The notes below the pieces were generated by a model. The model did no database searches, had not been told where the DNA came from, and worked only from the letters and a program-made list of their open reading frames with translations. Shown here piece by piece: positions 11,667 to 23,900 of a stretch of DNA of 64,000 nt. A program made the position numbers and the translations under genes. Each line of letters begins with the position of its first letter. The first letter of the stretch is position 1. Source of the stretch: Calendula officinalis (lineage: Eukaryota; Streptophyta; Magnoliopsida; Asterales; Asteraceae); NCBI GenBank assembly GCA_963853835.1, contig OY970828.1, positions 58,768,861-58,832,860 of the forward strand, read 5' to 3'.

Positions 11667-14600
11667 AGGATTCCGTCCTCGGAATCGCATCATAATCTAC
11701 AAAATTCGGGTAGCGTTTCTTGATCTCATCTTTGACTTCCCAAGTCAAATTTGGCCCAAGGGAATGTTTCCACTTGACCAACACCAACACAATTTCTTTA
11801 TTCCTTAATTTCTTTGTTTGGGCCTCCAATATGGCCTCGGGCTCTTCAATCAATCGGTTGGGCGCATCGACCCGCAAATCTTGAAGTGGGATAATATTCT
11901 CTACTTCACCCAAGAATTTCTTCAGATTACTAACATGGAAGGTGTCATGGACACCTTGCAACTCGGGTGGAAGTTCTAACTTAAATGCTTGCAAACCGAC
12001 CCGTTTCAAAATCTTAAATGGGCCAACATATCTTGGGCTCAATTTGCCCTTCTTACCAAACCTCATCACGCCTTTCCAAGGCGACACCTTTAACATCACC
12101 ATATTACCGACATTTAAATCATAAGGTCGCTTCTTCAAACCCGAATAACTCTTTTGGCGATCTTGTGCCACTTTCATATTCCTTTGAATTATTCCAATTT
12201 TCTCATTTGTTATTTTTACAATCTCGGGACCCGTGAGTCTCGTCTCGCCCGCCTCTAACCAACAAGAAGGCGTCCTACATTTTCTCCCATATAAAGCTTC
12301 AAACGGTGGCATCTTAATGGTCGAGTGATAACTATTATTATATGAAAATTCAACTAACGGTAAATGTTCATCCCATTTACCACCAAAATCCAAAACACAT
12401 GATCTCAACATTTCGTCGACCGTTTGGATCGTTCTCTCACTTTGACCATCGGTTTGCGGATGGTAAGCCGTGCTCAATCTCAATTTCGTCCCCAACTCTT
12501 CTTGGAGTGATCTCCAAAATCTCGAGGTAAACCTTCATCCCGATCGGACACAATTGACAATGGTACCCCGTGCAAACGAACAACTTCATCAACATACAAT
12601 TTTGCCAACTTCTCAAGTGGCATGGTCTCTCTAATAGCTAGGAATAACGCACTTTTCGTTAACCTATCAACAATCACCCATATGGCGTCATGATTTCTAC
12701 TAGTCTTTGGGAGACCAACAATGAAATCCATTGTGATGTCATTCCATTTCCCGGCCGGCACTTGTAATGATTGTGCAACACCATAAGGAACTTGGTGCTC
12801 GGCTTTCACTTGTGCACACGTGGCACATTTTGATATGAACTTTGCTACCCTCGACTTCATCCCGGGCCACCAATAAATTTTCTTCAAGTCTTGATAAGTT
12901 TTTGTACTTCCGGGATGAATCGAATACTTAGACTTGTGAGCATCATTCAACAACACTTTTCGATTTCCACCGAATTTCGGGACCCAAATTCATCCATTCA
13001 CGGTTTTCAACCCTTGACCATTTTCCTCAAACACTTGGTTCTTTCCCAATCTCTCTTGTCTATACTCGTCTTTTCCCATCACTTCCATTTGTGCGGTCTT
13101 TATACTTTCAATGAAGCTAGATACTACATCAATCCGCATTAACTTAGCCTTAACCGGTTTTTCATAAACTTTTCTACTCAAGGCGTCGGCTACCACATTG
13201 GCCTTCCCCTCGTGATAGATGATTTCACAATCATAGTCACTAATCAATTCAATCCACCTTCTTTGCCTCATATTCAAGTCTTTTTGTGTAAACACATACT
13301 TGAGACTTTTGTGATCCGTGTACAAGATACACCTTGTACCATACAAGTAATGCCTCCAAATCTTTAAGGCAAAAATGATCGCCGCCAACTCCAAATCATG
13401 TGTTGTATACTTTTCTTCCGAGTTCTTTAATTGTCTTGAAGCATAAGCTATCACCTTTCCCCTTTGCATCAAAACGCAACCGAGACCTTTATTCGAGGCG
13501 TCACTATACACCACGAAGTCTTCCATACCATCGGGTAGAGTGAGGATCGGTGCATTGCACAACTTCTCTTTCAACAAGGCAAAAGCGTCCTCTTGCCTTT
13601 TCCCCCAATCAAATTTCACGTCTTTTCTCGTTGGTCTAGTGAGTGGGACCGCCACTCGGGAAAAATCTTCAATAAACCTTCGGTAGTAACCGGCTAACCC
13701 AAGAAAACTCCTAACTTCGGTCGGGGTCTTCGGTGCTTCCCAATTCTTCACCGCCTCGATCTTGGACGGGTCAACTTTTATCCCGCTTCGAGATACCACA
13801 TGACCTAAGAATTGAACTTCCCGCAACCAAAATTCACACTTTGAGAATTTAGCATACAATTTTTCTCGTTTCAAGACTTCCAAAGTTTGTCTCAAATGTT
13901 CTTCGTGTTCTTCTTCGGTTTTGGAGAAAATAAGAATATCGTCAATGAATACGATGAGGAATTTATCGAGGAATGGTTTACAAACCCTATTCATGAGATC
14001 CATTAAAATTGCCGGGGCATTCGTCAAACCGAATGGCATAACTAAAAATTCATAATGACCATAACGGGTTCTAAAGGCCGTCTTCTCGGTATCACCTTCT
14101 TTGACACGAACTTGATGGTAACCCGATCTCAAATCAATCTTGGAGAAATAATCGGCTCCTTGAAGTTGATCGAATAAATCATCTATCCTTGGCAAAGGAT
14201 ATCGGTTCTTAATCATCATCTTGTTTAGTTCTCGGTAATCGATACACATTCTCATCGAACCATCCTTCTTTTTCACAAATAAGACCGGTGCACCCCATGG
14301 TGACGAACTAGGACGGATAAAACCCTTATCGAGCAAATCTTGAAGTTGAGCCATCAACTCTCTCATTTCGGTGGGAGCTAGACGATACGGGGCTCGGGCA
14401 ATTGGCGTCGCCCCCGGGACTAAATCAATACGAAACTCGACTTGTCTCTCCGGTGGCAAACCAGGCAAGTCATCGGGAAAAACTTCGGGAAAATCTCGAA
14501 TAATCTTCACATTCTCAACCGTCTTCTTTTCTTTTCTTCCATCTAGGACATAGGCTATAAATGATGCACAACCTTTCGCTAAACATTTTCTTGCCTTAAT

Positions 14601-14873
14601 TGCGGTTAACAAGTTTGGCATACGATGCCTCTTTTCCCCATAGATGTACACCTTTTCATTTTCGGGAGATTTAATCGACACTAATTTCCTTCCACATAAA
14701 ATCTTGGCTTGGTGGATTCCCAACCAATCCATCCCAATAATTACATCAAAAGCCTTAATTCCCATAGGCATCAAATCAACCTTAAACTTCTTGTTATCGA
14801 TTTCTAACTCACAATTTCTATAGACATGTTGAACCATAGAGGTTTTCCCATCGGCTACTTCTATTTCATACAA
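11662..14873 (-). pseudogene. Tekay pol: protease end, RT, RNase H, integrase, chromodomain
   Basis: The polyprotein region begins with the C-terminal half of the retropepsin (IIGMDWL, about 14730-14750). Reverse transcriptase follows, with the FIDDILIF active-site motif (about 13930-13955), and then RNase H (YTDHKSLKYV, DALSRK). The integrase zinc finger (H-H, CATCAQ) and catalytic core come next. The C-terminal chromodomain (VKWKHSLGPNLTWE, near 11700-11745) marks the Tekay/Del lineage and is known to guide insertion into heterochromatin. Damage: an in-frame TGA at 12990-12992, where an arginine CGA is expected ahead of the integrase zinc finger, and a one-base deletion near 12533 in the integrase core, after which the frame resumes at about 12495. 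The remaining sequence is well preserved. Confidence 0.93.
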
Positions 14874-14915
14874 TTCATCAAGTAACTCTAGTGGAACCTT
14901 AAACTTAGCACCAAA

Positions 14916-16295
14916 TTAATGAGACACGAAAGAATAAGTAGAACTCGAATCAATCAACACATAAGTGGGTATGGAGTTTATGAATAAGGTACCTGAGACG
15001 ACATCATGAGTCTCTTTGGCTTCTTCACGCGTGAGTTGGAAGGCACGCCCTTTGACTTTCGACGGCTCCAGTTTCTTATGAGCGGTCGACACCAACGTTT
15101 CGGTTCCCTTCTTTGGGCATACATTGCTATAGTGCCCCTTCTCGTGACATGAGAAACATTCAACTTCATCAAGGCTTTTAACCTTGCAATCTCTAGATTT
15201 GTGGCCAAAACGACCACATTTGAAACAACCATTAGAGTCCGCCTTGCATTCTCCTTTGTGGTCCCTACCACACTTCCTACATCCCCCAACACTTCCTTGT
15301 TTTGACCCGCTCGGGGCAAACTTGCTCTTTTTGGATGGCCCCGAAAAGCTTTCAAACTTCCTCTTCTCATTACCAACCGATCTCTCTTGCACTCTTCTCT
15401 TGCTAACTTTTTCGACACTTCGGGCGACATTGATCGCCTCATCAAGAGTGGTTGCCCTCTTCACTTAGAGCTCATACTCCCATGGTAACCCATTGGCAAA
15501 CCGAACCACACGACTACGTTCGGTTGGGTAAGTACTTGACACGAACGGGAGGTATCCCGTGAACTTCTTTGTATACTCATCCAAGGTCAAATTGCCTATC
15601 TTGAAGTGCAAGAACTCCTCCAACTCCCTTTCGGGACAATACTTCTCTTTGAGTCTCCTAGTGAACTCATCCCACGACATCTTGTAAATGGCTTTCTTCC
15701 CCAAGGTTTCATACACGGTGTCCCACCATGTAAGAGCATCATCTTTGAACAAACGTGAGGCATAAGTCACCATGTCTTCCTCTTTCCACTTGCTACTCTC
15801 AAGCACACGTTCCATTTCTCGAATCCATTGAACCGTCACTTTCGGTTCCGTACTCCCGAGATAGAAGTCGGGACGGCAAGCAAGGAATGTCTTGTAAGAA
15901 CATCCTTCACGTTCAATCTTTCTCTCTTCACCACTTTCCCCATTGGAGGATTTCTCGGTCGGGTTGGTGTTTCCCGTTGACTTAGTCTTAGTGAGTTGAG
16001 GGGAATCTTCACTTTCCTCCCTCTCCTCCTCAAAGAGACGTTCCTCTTCCTCCCTTTCCTCATCATCATCTCTTAAGTTCAACCGATCATTTATGATCCG
16101 GTTAACATCTTGTTGCATCACATTTCGCATGTTAGTGAGCATGGATTGAATGGCCTCTATTGTTACCGGAGTATGGTTATTCCCGATACCCGAATTGGCC
16201 AATCCATTCCCATCCGGATTCACATTTGAAGCTTGTTCTCCATCCACTAATCGACCACTTCTCGTTCTAGCCATCTTACTATAACAAGATGTCAA
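14916..16295 (-). pseudogene. Tekay gag and start of protease
   Basis: The minus-strand frame begins with ATG at 16295. It has a low-complexity acidic N-terminal part, a retrotransposon gag core (CRPDFYLGSTEPKVTVQWI region), then three cysteine-histidine zinc knuckles: CRKCGRDHKGEC, CFKCGRFGHKSRDC and CFSCHEKGHYSNVC. The start of the protease follows, with the active site reading IDSSS where IDSG is usual. An in-frame TAA (15465-15467) splits gag. A second TAA (14916-14918) follows the protease active site, and the frame continues unchanged into pol. The altered protease triplet could by itself reduce activity. Confidence 0.92.
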
Positions 16296-16482
16296 CCCAA
16301 TTAGAATCCAATAAGTTGACTAAAAAGTCAAAATTAAACATAAGAATAGCTCGATTTAAAACAATTCCCTCAATGGTCAACCCTATTTCTTAAAGGTCAA
16401 CCTAACTTCCTATAGAACATAATGTCCCAAAAGCAAAGTCTAAGTCTAGGATGGGTAACCAACCTAATTCACTTAGACTAAT

Positions 16483-16494
16483 GCTCTGATACCA
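16483..16494 (-). other. Tekay primer binding site (tRNA-iMet)
   Basis: The minus strand reads TGGTATCAGAGC three bases after the 5' LTR, complementary to the 3' end of plant initiator tRNA-Met. Confidence 0.92.
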
Positions 16495-16497
16495 AGT

Positions 16498-18236
16498 TGT
16501 AACACACCGATTTTTCGAAACAATTTAAACTTTTAAATAACAAGTTTAACATTTAAAGAAATCCACAATATCCAAAATATGTTTTAAAATAAAACATTTG
16601 AATAATTAGAGAGTGTCAAAACCGGTGTTACAAATATATATAAAAAACAATAGTCTATGGAATCAAATGGTACACCGAGCTAATCATCCAAATGCTATCA
16701 CTATGGGCCGCCTAATCTTTTGCTCCCGAACCTGAGTACATAGTCAAAATAAACGTAGCACGTGAGACAATTATTGTCTCGTGAGAAACATGGGTTTTAG
16801 ACCCGGTTAGAAATAATTTGCAATAAAATAATAATTAATAAATTATCAAATTGCACATAGTCAATCAATCTCTAAGGCTTGCCATAAGACAAACACATAC
16901 GTAACGGGCCTCCCCGAAACAACTCCCCCGATATGGGTTATCTAGGTAAACTCCCCTGTTTCCGGGTTATCTATTTGCTCCCCCGATTTCCGGGTTATCT
17001 CAAACTCCCCCGATTTCCGGGTTATCTATTTCTCGACATACTACTCTTGCGCAGGGTGGTACCGCCCCAAGTAGTAGTCACTAACTCCCCCAACTCGTGT
17101 GGGTTATCTAGGATCCGATCGATTAGCTACCACATAACAATTCATCAACTTGGGTCGAGGTCCATATCACAACTCAATCATACTAGTGGTAACTAGGCAA
17201 GTCAACTTACAATTCAATTCAATTCAATTCAATACAATTAAATTAAATTAAGTTCATACTCTATCAAGTCAATCTTTTCTTTATTAAAATATTTATCTAA
17301 TAAAGACTCTAAAATCATTTCAATTCACAAAACATGGTTTACTATGTACACAGAAAGATCACATGTACTCACCTTAGTAAAGCTATCCAATACTTGTGTA
17401 AATCAACACAATCTCTACTTCCCAAACAAGGAAGTACTTCCAATCTCAACTCCTTCTTGACCTATTATCAAAATCATCACAAATCTAATCATAAACCATA
17501 ACTAACTACTAGTTAATCCATCTTAACATTCCCAACCACCAAGTTCATACCACTTGGTGGAAATCTCAAACCCTAGTTCAAGATTTCTATCCATAAAACC
17601 GAAATCCAACTTGTACACATTGATTACAAGCTTACCATGAGTGTTTTACACCCATGATAGATCATCTTCCCCATAGATGATGTGGTTGGTTCCCAAAACC
17701 ACCATTAATACCCAAATAGAGCTCAAAATACCAAAGAGATGCATAAACTAACAAGGATTCTTACCTTAGATCAATAATCTCCAAGAAATATGAAGATCTG
17801 AGCTCAAGAACAGCAACAATCGTGCACTTCTTCCAAAATAACGGCTGGTAGGGTTCTAGGGGTGTAGGTGTCAAAACCCTAGCCCCAAACTCGTTTTTAT
17901 ACAGAGTTTAGGAGTTCACGATCGCGAACTTGAGTTCGCGCCGTGAACTCTGCGTGTCGTGAAGTTCGCGATCGTTAACTAGTCGGGAAGTAGTTCGCGC
18001 CAACTTGTCCAAATCTCTGTTGCTAGTTCACGATCCGTGAACAAAAGTTCACGCCGTGAACTTCCCATTACAGCAGGGCTGCACTTTTCGGTCCTTGGCT
18101 CGACCTGGTTTCGTCCATAACTTTCTCATACGGTGTCCAAACGACACGAAACCAATTCCTACGGTTCTGAAATGAATTATCCTTATTTATCATATTTTTG
18201 TACAATTTATTTATTTATAAAATCTCGGTCGTTACA
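16498..18236 (-). repeat. Tekay 5' LTR
   Basis: 1739 bp, about 99 percent identical to 9911-11649, including the minisatellite (16920-17029) and the palindrome block (17914-18064). It is followed by target duplication ACATA (18237-18241). Confidence 0.95.
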
Positions 18237-18241
18237 ACATA

Positions 18242-18687
18242 TATAAGAAAAGCTTTAGTAACACATAAAAACACAAAGGATTCATAAACTTGATCATTTA
18301 GCAAAAACCCACTAAAATGTCAACCCTAGCTCATAACTTCTTTTAAGAATTCCAAGAAAACTAGTAAGAGACAAGAGGTTACCTATATACTTTCAATACC
18401 GAAATGTGGAGATGGAGGAAACACTAAGCTTTCTTTCTTCTTGCTCCTCCACGCAAACACACACACACACGCACACATTTTTTACAAAAAGAAGATGGGG
18501 AAGTAAATGGATAAGGTGCCAAAAGAGAAGAAGGAAAAAGGGGTCCCCAATCCCTTTCAAATCTGCCGAGACACACACACACACAAGGGGCCCACTTTGT
18601 ATTTTATCAATTTTTTAACAATACAATATAAAAAGTCCCTTTCGTAGTTAATTTATTTAAAATACCAAACGGATATTTTGGTCGTAT
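18242..18687 (-). mobile_element. Older gypsy-type LTR, right part
   Basis: Continues the LTR broken at 9910. It contains two CA/GT microsatellites (about 18453-18474 and 18570-18585). The 3' boundary is inferred from a decayed GGTCGT end resembling the Tekay LTR terminus (CGGTCGTTACA) and from where the ORF1-like reading frame resumes. The boundary could be off by tens of bases. Confidence 0.45.
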
Positions 18688-18955
18688 TGCTCCCCACCAA
18701 AATAATTTTGATAACCTTGTTGTGGTGGTTGTTGATATTGTGGTGGTTGTTGTTGTTGTGGAGGGTATGGTCGGTATGTTGGTTGGTTGTGGGGGGAGCA
18801 AATGGATTATTTTGATAACCTTGTGGGATTGGTTGAGTTGTTTGGTGTACGAAACTTGGTGGTTGAAAGTTGATCGAGGGTGATTGAGAGGGTGTGGGAG
18901 TGTTTGCTTGGCGTCGAGATTTTGGAGCTTTGCCTTTGTTCTTGGAGGAAGACAT
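18688..18955 (-). pseudogene. N-terminal fragment of a Harbinger ORF1-like gene
   Basis: The minus-strand ATG at 18953-18955 opens a lysine-rich start (MSSSKNKGKAPKSRR) followed by a proline, glutamine and asparagine-rich low-complexity segment with NNPFAPP. I recall this layout from the N-termini of ORF1 proteins linked to PIF/Harbinger transposons in composites. A frameshift lies in the C run at about 18791-18796, after which the glutamine-rich frame continues one register away. The reading frame is then cut by the LTR. A TATA box lies 88 bases upstream. The C-terminal part is at 7465-7698. Confidence 0.5.
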
Positions 18956-19042
18956 TTTTGGAGAGGGTGATTGAGAGAATTGAGTGTGTGTTTGAGTTTA
19001 GAAAGAAATGAGAGTTGTGAATTATTTGGTAAAAGAATTGGG

Positions 19043-19050
19043 TATTTATA
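19043..19050 (-). promoter_or_regulatory. TATA box of the ORF1-like gene
   Basis: The minus strand reads TATAAATA, 88 bases upstream of the ATG at 18955, a normal plant spacing. Upstream (19090-19320) the sequence is GC-rich with repeated GAACGGTCGA words. Confidence 0.55.
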
Positions 19051-19410
19051 GGGTAAAAAAAGGGGTAAAAATTAAATTTGAGGGGCTACTTCAGCCGTTG
19101 GAGGTGTTGAAGGTTACCGTTGAACGGTCGACTTGAACGGTCGAGTAGTCGACCGTAGGAGGAGGGCGACGCGTCGGGGAGGGCCGGGTGTAACGGGGGG
19201 GACACGTCGGGGGTGTCGAGTTGGCGGGTCGTGACCTATCGATCGGTCGTGCATTACGCATGGCCAGGGGCGGAATTGTTATTGCGCACACGGTGGCACG
19301 TGCTACTACTCGGAAAAAAATTCGGTACGGTAAATTTTCGGGATTTTTTTTATTGTTATAGTATTTTGAATACATTAATATATATCTGAAAAGGCGAATT
19401 AAGACACATC

Positions 19411-19482
19411 CATCTACTAGCGCAACTGGCTAGCACTCCTTGCATGTATATAAGGAGGTCATGAGTTCGAATCTTGTTGCTA
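19411..19482 (+). other. tRNA-like relic or SINE head
   Basis: Matches both internal RNA polymerase III promoter boxes: box A TAGCGCAACTGG (19418-19429) and box B GAGTTCGAATC (19463-19473), at normal spacing, followed by a T run. The acceptor stem does not pair, so it is not a functional tRNA. It is most likely a SINE head or a decayed tRNA gene. Confidence 0.35.
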
Positions 19483-19484
19483 TT

Positions 19485-20439
19485 TTTTAAATCAACTTTT
19501 TTTTCTTTCTAAATCTCTATATTACAAGAGTTTTCTTTTTTCTCAAACTTTTTTCTTTTTTTACCTTATATACTTCACAAAAAAAATCTTTAGTCCAAAC
19601 ATTTAAAATCAGTTTCTTTTATTTTCCTTTTTCAATACTTTAAATTGATTTTTTTTATAAATCAAAGGAGGTATTTTATCAAATATAATATAATTTTATA
19701 AACCCAAATTTTTATGGATTAAAAACCTATTCAATACCCCAAATCAATATTAAAAAATACCTCAAACTATTAGTTAATAGTCCACACCCAAAGACAACCC
19801 AGACATTTGAACCAAATAAAAAAAAAAACATAAAACGTGTATTGTAGATTTTGTAATATGTTTATAAGATTAGTAATTCTTTCGTAAGTTTATGAAATCT
19901 TTTCTTAAAGATTTGTTAGTGTATGTAATTAAAAAGGGTGATTTGTAATATAATTTTTTTTTTGCATATGTGGTCCACTATTCAAAAACAAACAACACCT
20001 TAGTCTTTTTGTTGATATAACATAAATTTATTATTATAACAATCAGAGCCGAACCTCTGTATTGACAACTTGTGAATTTGGATGATACTTTTAATTTTAC
20101 AAAAAAAAATTAAAAAAAAATACTTATTTGAGAAAAAAAATATTTTAGGTGTAGAATCCAAAAATTGATTGAAACATCCATGACAATAGTATAATTTGTA
20201 TAGTCGAAGTACTATGATATAATTTGTTTATATCATTGTATGTCGTACAAGTTTACATGTATAGTATGTATACGTATTTAGGCGTTAAAGTTGGAAATAA
20301 AAAATAATTAGGCGTTTCTATTAAAAATATGAACTCGTCTATTTATATATGAATTTTATTTATTTATATGGTTATTTCAGGAGTTTCATGTCCAAGAAAC
20401 ATATTCTAAGACTTGTGTCAACCATCTCGTCCCTTTACC
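19485..20439. other. AT-rich intergenic DNA
   Basis: Long A and T runs (for example 19497-19512 and 20101-20120). No ORF, element end or RNA gene could be supported. Confidence 0.5.
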
Positions 20440-20725
20440 GTGAGTATTCTGCCACCTTGGGGACACCATTGGCACGGGGCCGCCAGTGATCTCACCAGTT
20501 TAACCACGCCACTTTGGAGACGGGGAAGGAGGGAGGCATGAGTTGGTAGGTGGGGCTCAAAAGATTATTTTGTGAGTGAGTGTATTTTGTAATGGTAGGT
20601 CCCAAAAAATTTAAAGGAAGATATATTGTTGGCATGAGTATGTCAATTTAGTGTCGGTTGGAAGGTGAGCTGACGTGACGCTGATTTGACAATAACTGAT
20701 GACGTTAGTTTCCACCGCTGTTGGG
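20440..20725 (-). repeat. Dispersed repeat copy d
   Basis: The reverse complement of this stretch aligns over most of its length with 2985-3191 plus 3485-3560, an uninterrupted version of the copy that carries the hAT MITE. It lies directly 3' of the UGT gene. Confidence 0.6.
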
Positions 20726-20901
20726 GAGTGGTCTAAAAGACAATGTAGACAACATATTTACTTGTGGAACACATGACGTAAATAACATTTGGTAAATAAG
20801 CCACATGAATAATAATTTTTTTGTAATATGAAATGTATCTTTGCAAAAACGTCACTGAACGCGAACACATGTACCCTGTTGTAATAAAACCAATAACATG
20901 T

Positions 20902-23900
20902 TCAGTATCTGATGACGCCCATCGCTTTTATATCATCTATCAAACGTGCCAAATTAGTAGACGAGGAACCTTTGTCGGTAATTGAATATTTGGCCAAGTT
21001 TGCCCAATTATTTGCACTTTGTGTGAGCACATCTCGTTTCGTTTCCATCACATCCCTAACCGCGTTTTCAACAATCAACCGATCACAAGTATCTTTTATG
21101 TCTACTCCGACCTTCCATACCTCTCCGACAAATCGACTATTTACTTGTTGGTCCGCAAAGTTCGGCAAACAAATCATTGGAACACCTTCGACTATACTCT
21201 CAATGGTCGAGTTCCACCCGTTATGTGTCAAAAACCCACCAACCGCCCGGTGGCCGAGAACGTCTTCTTGTGGGGCCCAATCTACTATACACCCCAATTC
21301 TTTTGTACGCTCAAGTAGTTCCCCTGGAAGCAGACTCTCATCATACCCACCAGTAATTGACCCCGGGCGTCTCACCCACAAAAACGGTTTCTCACTATTA
21401 ACCACACCATGCCATATTTCAACCAATTGATCCATGGTCATGGTTGCAAGACTCCCGATGCTAATATACAGGACGGTTTTTGGAGTTTGTTTATCGAGCC
21501 ATGTCAAGCAAGTTCGATCTTCCTTCCAAATGCTATTTGAGAAGGTTGTTTTGGGTATGAGTTGGGTTTTGTGGAGAGAGTTTAGCGGGCCTATCGGATA
21601 AACATTTGGACAAAGTGTTCGTATGTGTGGGAGTACGAGACCATCTAGCTCTTCGAATGTGTTGAGTATGAGACCTTGTGCTCGGGGAATATTTTGAGCT
21701 TCTTTAACAATGAGTTCAAGAACAGGGTTCGATAGGCTGTCGGAACGACAAACGCTAGCAAAATCCCGTCGACGCATTATGTATTCTGTTCCTGTTACAC
21801 TTGTTATTAGTTGGTCTAAATCATCCCCTGAAAAACAAGAGAAATAGATTAGTGACTACTTATGTTTTACTTTAGGAACGAAGGAAAAATAACAAAAGAC
21901 AACCCCCTGAATTTTAGGAATAATACTTTTTTAATCAATGTACAAACTTTTTATGCATGTTAGTGACAACCCTAAGGGCTGTCATTAACAAAACCCTTTA
22001 CTTTATAGTGAATTTTGTGACTTTCAGTGACACCTTCATATATGTCACTAACCAACAATTTTGTTGTGGTGCGATACCATATTTTATTGAATTAAAAATA
22101 CTAAATAACTTAGCAGGTTGGGTAATTCGTATATCTTAATCTTAACATGGTCTCGTTTAGTTGATTATGACAATAAGTTGAATTTTAAACTGGACTTATG
22201 TCTACTATTTTGGTTAGTACTTCTGTCGCTCTATTTAAGATGGAACGTGCATTATAGCTATTAGAAATCAGATTTAAAATAACAAAGAGCTTATAGTTAA
22301 GCAATATCAAAGTGATTACATGTCTTACAAGCTGGTTATAGGTTCAAGTGGTGTCGTGGATAAAATTAATGTATATTTAAGGGGTGTTTGGGATTGCTTA
22401 TTGAAAATAGATTATGCATTTTGAAAATGGATAATCATATAATCAACGGTTTCAAAACGGTTTCAAAACGTGATTCTGAAAAATGGTGTTTGGATTTGAT
22501 TATGCTGTTTGAAATCGCAATAATCAGATAATCATTTTTCTTAGTGTTTGGCAAACCTAATTGTTTGTTTATTTAATATGTAAAATGACTACAAAATATA
22601 TAAAACAATAATAAACAACATATCGTCAAATAATTAAAAACATAGCGTCAAGTACATCACATAAACTACAAAACTAACAACCAAATCATCCAAAGAAGAT
22701 GGTGGGGAATTAATCACCAAAAAAACGAATATGTCAAATAACCAAAATATAATTAGTACCTTTATTTTTTCATTCAGGCATTTCTTCAAACATTTTGTGT
22801 GCGTTAACTAATTGGTGTTGATCAAACAAAGTTCTAGTGAAACTCACATGAGAATTCTAAGAATCAAACTATGAAATGAAAAAAATAAAACAGGGAGAGT
22901 TAAAAAACTTGCTTGAAATAAGCATATCAATTCAATTTTAGGTTTCTATTGAAGCTCACAGAACCAAATTAAAATAGTGAAAAGCAATTTAACGTTGAAT
23001 CTAACTTGCAAATTAAATATACCTGACAATTGTGTTGAATCTGAGTGAAATGTATGACGAAGATAAGGGTACATTGGGTATTTATGTATGAGGTGAAACC
23101 ACGTTTTACAAAAGCAGATGCTCTCATGCTTTTACAAAATGACGTTTTGAAGTTCCATAAACGCAGAAAAGTGATTTTGGCTGTTGTGTTGCCAAACACT
23201 AAATTTTGATTTTTTGAGTTTTAAAAACGTGATAATCAAATAATTTGATAGGAAACGCAAATACAAACACCCTCTTAGTAGGTCCGTATATTAGCCACTA
23301 AAAAAATGAGATCAAAATACATTGAATATAATTATGTAAATGATAAATATTAAGGCTAAATTAAGTATAGAAAACATAAAATACTTTGAAAGTATACAAT
23401 CGATATTATTGCGTGAACATAAAGTACTTAAGTTTTCGTGTCAAAAAGACGCTGCAACAATTTAGAAGTTGCAATTACTTTGAAAGAAAAAGACAAAAAA
23501 GTACACCGGACTTCCTACACTTAAAGAAATTATGTTAAAATCATTTTATCTTTTAATATGGTTTCAACAACCTTACACCATCACACACCAATACCGCTAC
23601 CATCTACATGCATAAGAACAAATTCATCCTTTTACATCATTTCAATTTTAATTCATGCCAATCAAACAAAATATTAAATTAAATTTCAGTTTTATTTCCT
23701 GCCAACTAAACAGAGTATGAAATTAAAATTCAATTGCTGACAGATTCTAATTTTTTCATATATTTCAATTTCATCAAAAACATTTTAACGAACCAAACGC
23801 CCTTAAAAGTCAAAGTGGCCCCACAAATCTTCAATTTTGTCTTACTTGGTTGACTTTCAGTCAAGGTTTGGCGCCACCCAGTATATGGGTTTTATGACCC

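Larger units (their letters stand above)
9911..18236 (-). mobile_element. Complete Tekay-type Ty3/gypsy chromovirus
   Basis: An 8326-bp element, transcribed on the minus strand. It has two LTRs of exactly 1739 bp, a 5-bp target duplication ACATA (9906-9910 and 18237-18241), an initiator-tRNA-Met primer site, a polypurine tract and the order gag, protease, reverse transcriptase, RNase H, integrase, chromodomain. By eye the LTRs differ at about 13 substitutions with no indels (about 0.75 percent), so the insertion is recent. Despite that, at least three stop codons and one frameshift break the ORFs. It sits inside an older LTR. Confidence 0.95.

Noticed and set aside
19091..19375. 94-codon minus-strand ORF
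   Set aside because: It lies in the GC-rich promoter region upstream of the ORF1-like pseudogene, is low-complexity (Pro, Arg, Thr) and has no recognisable domain.
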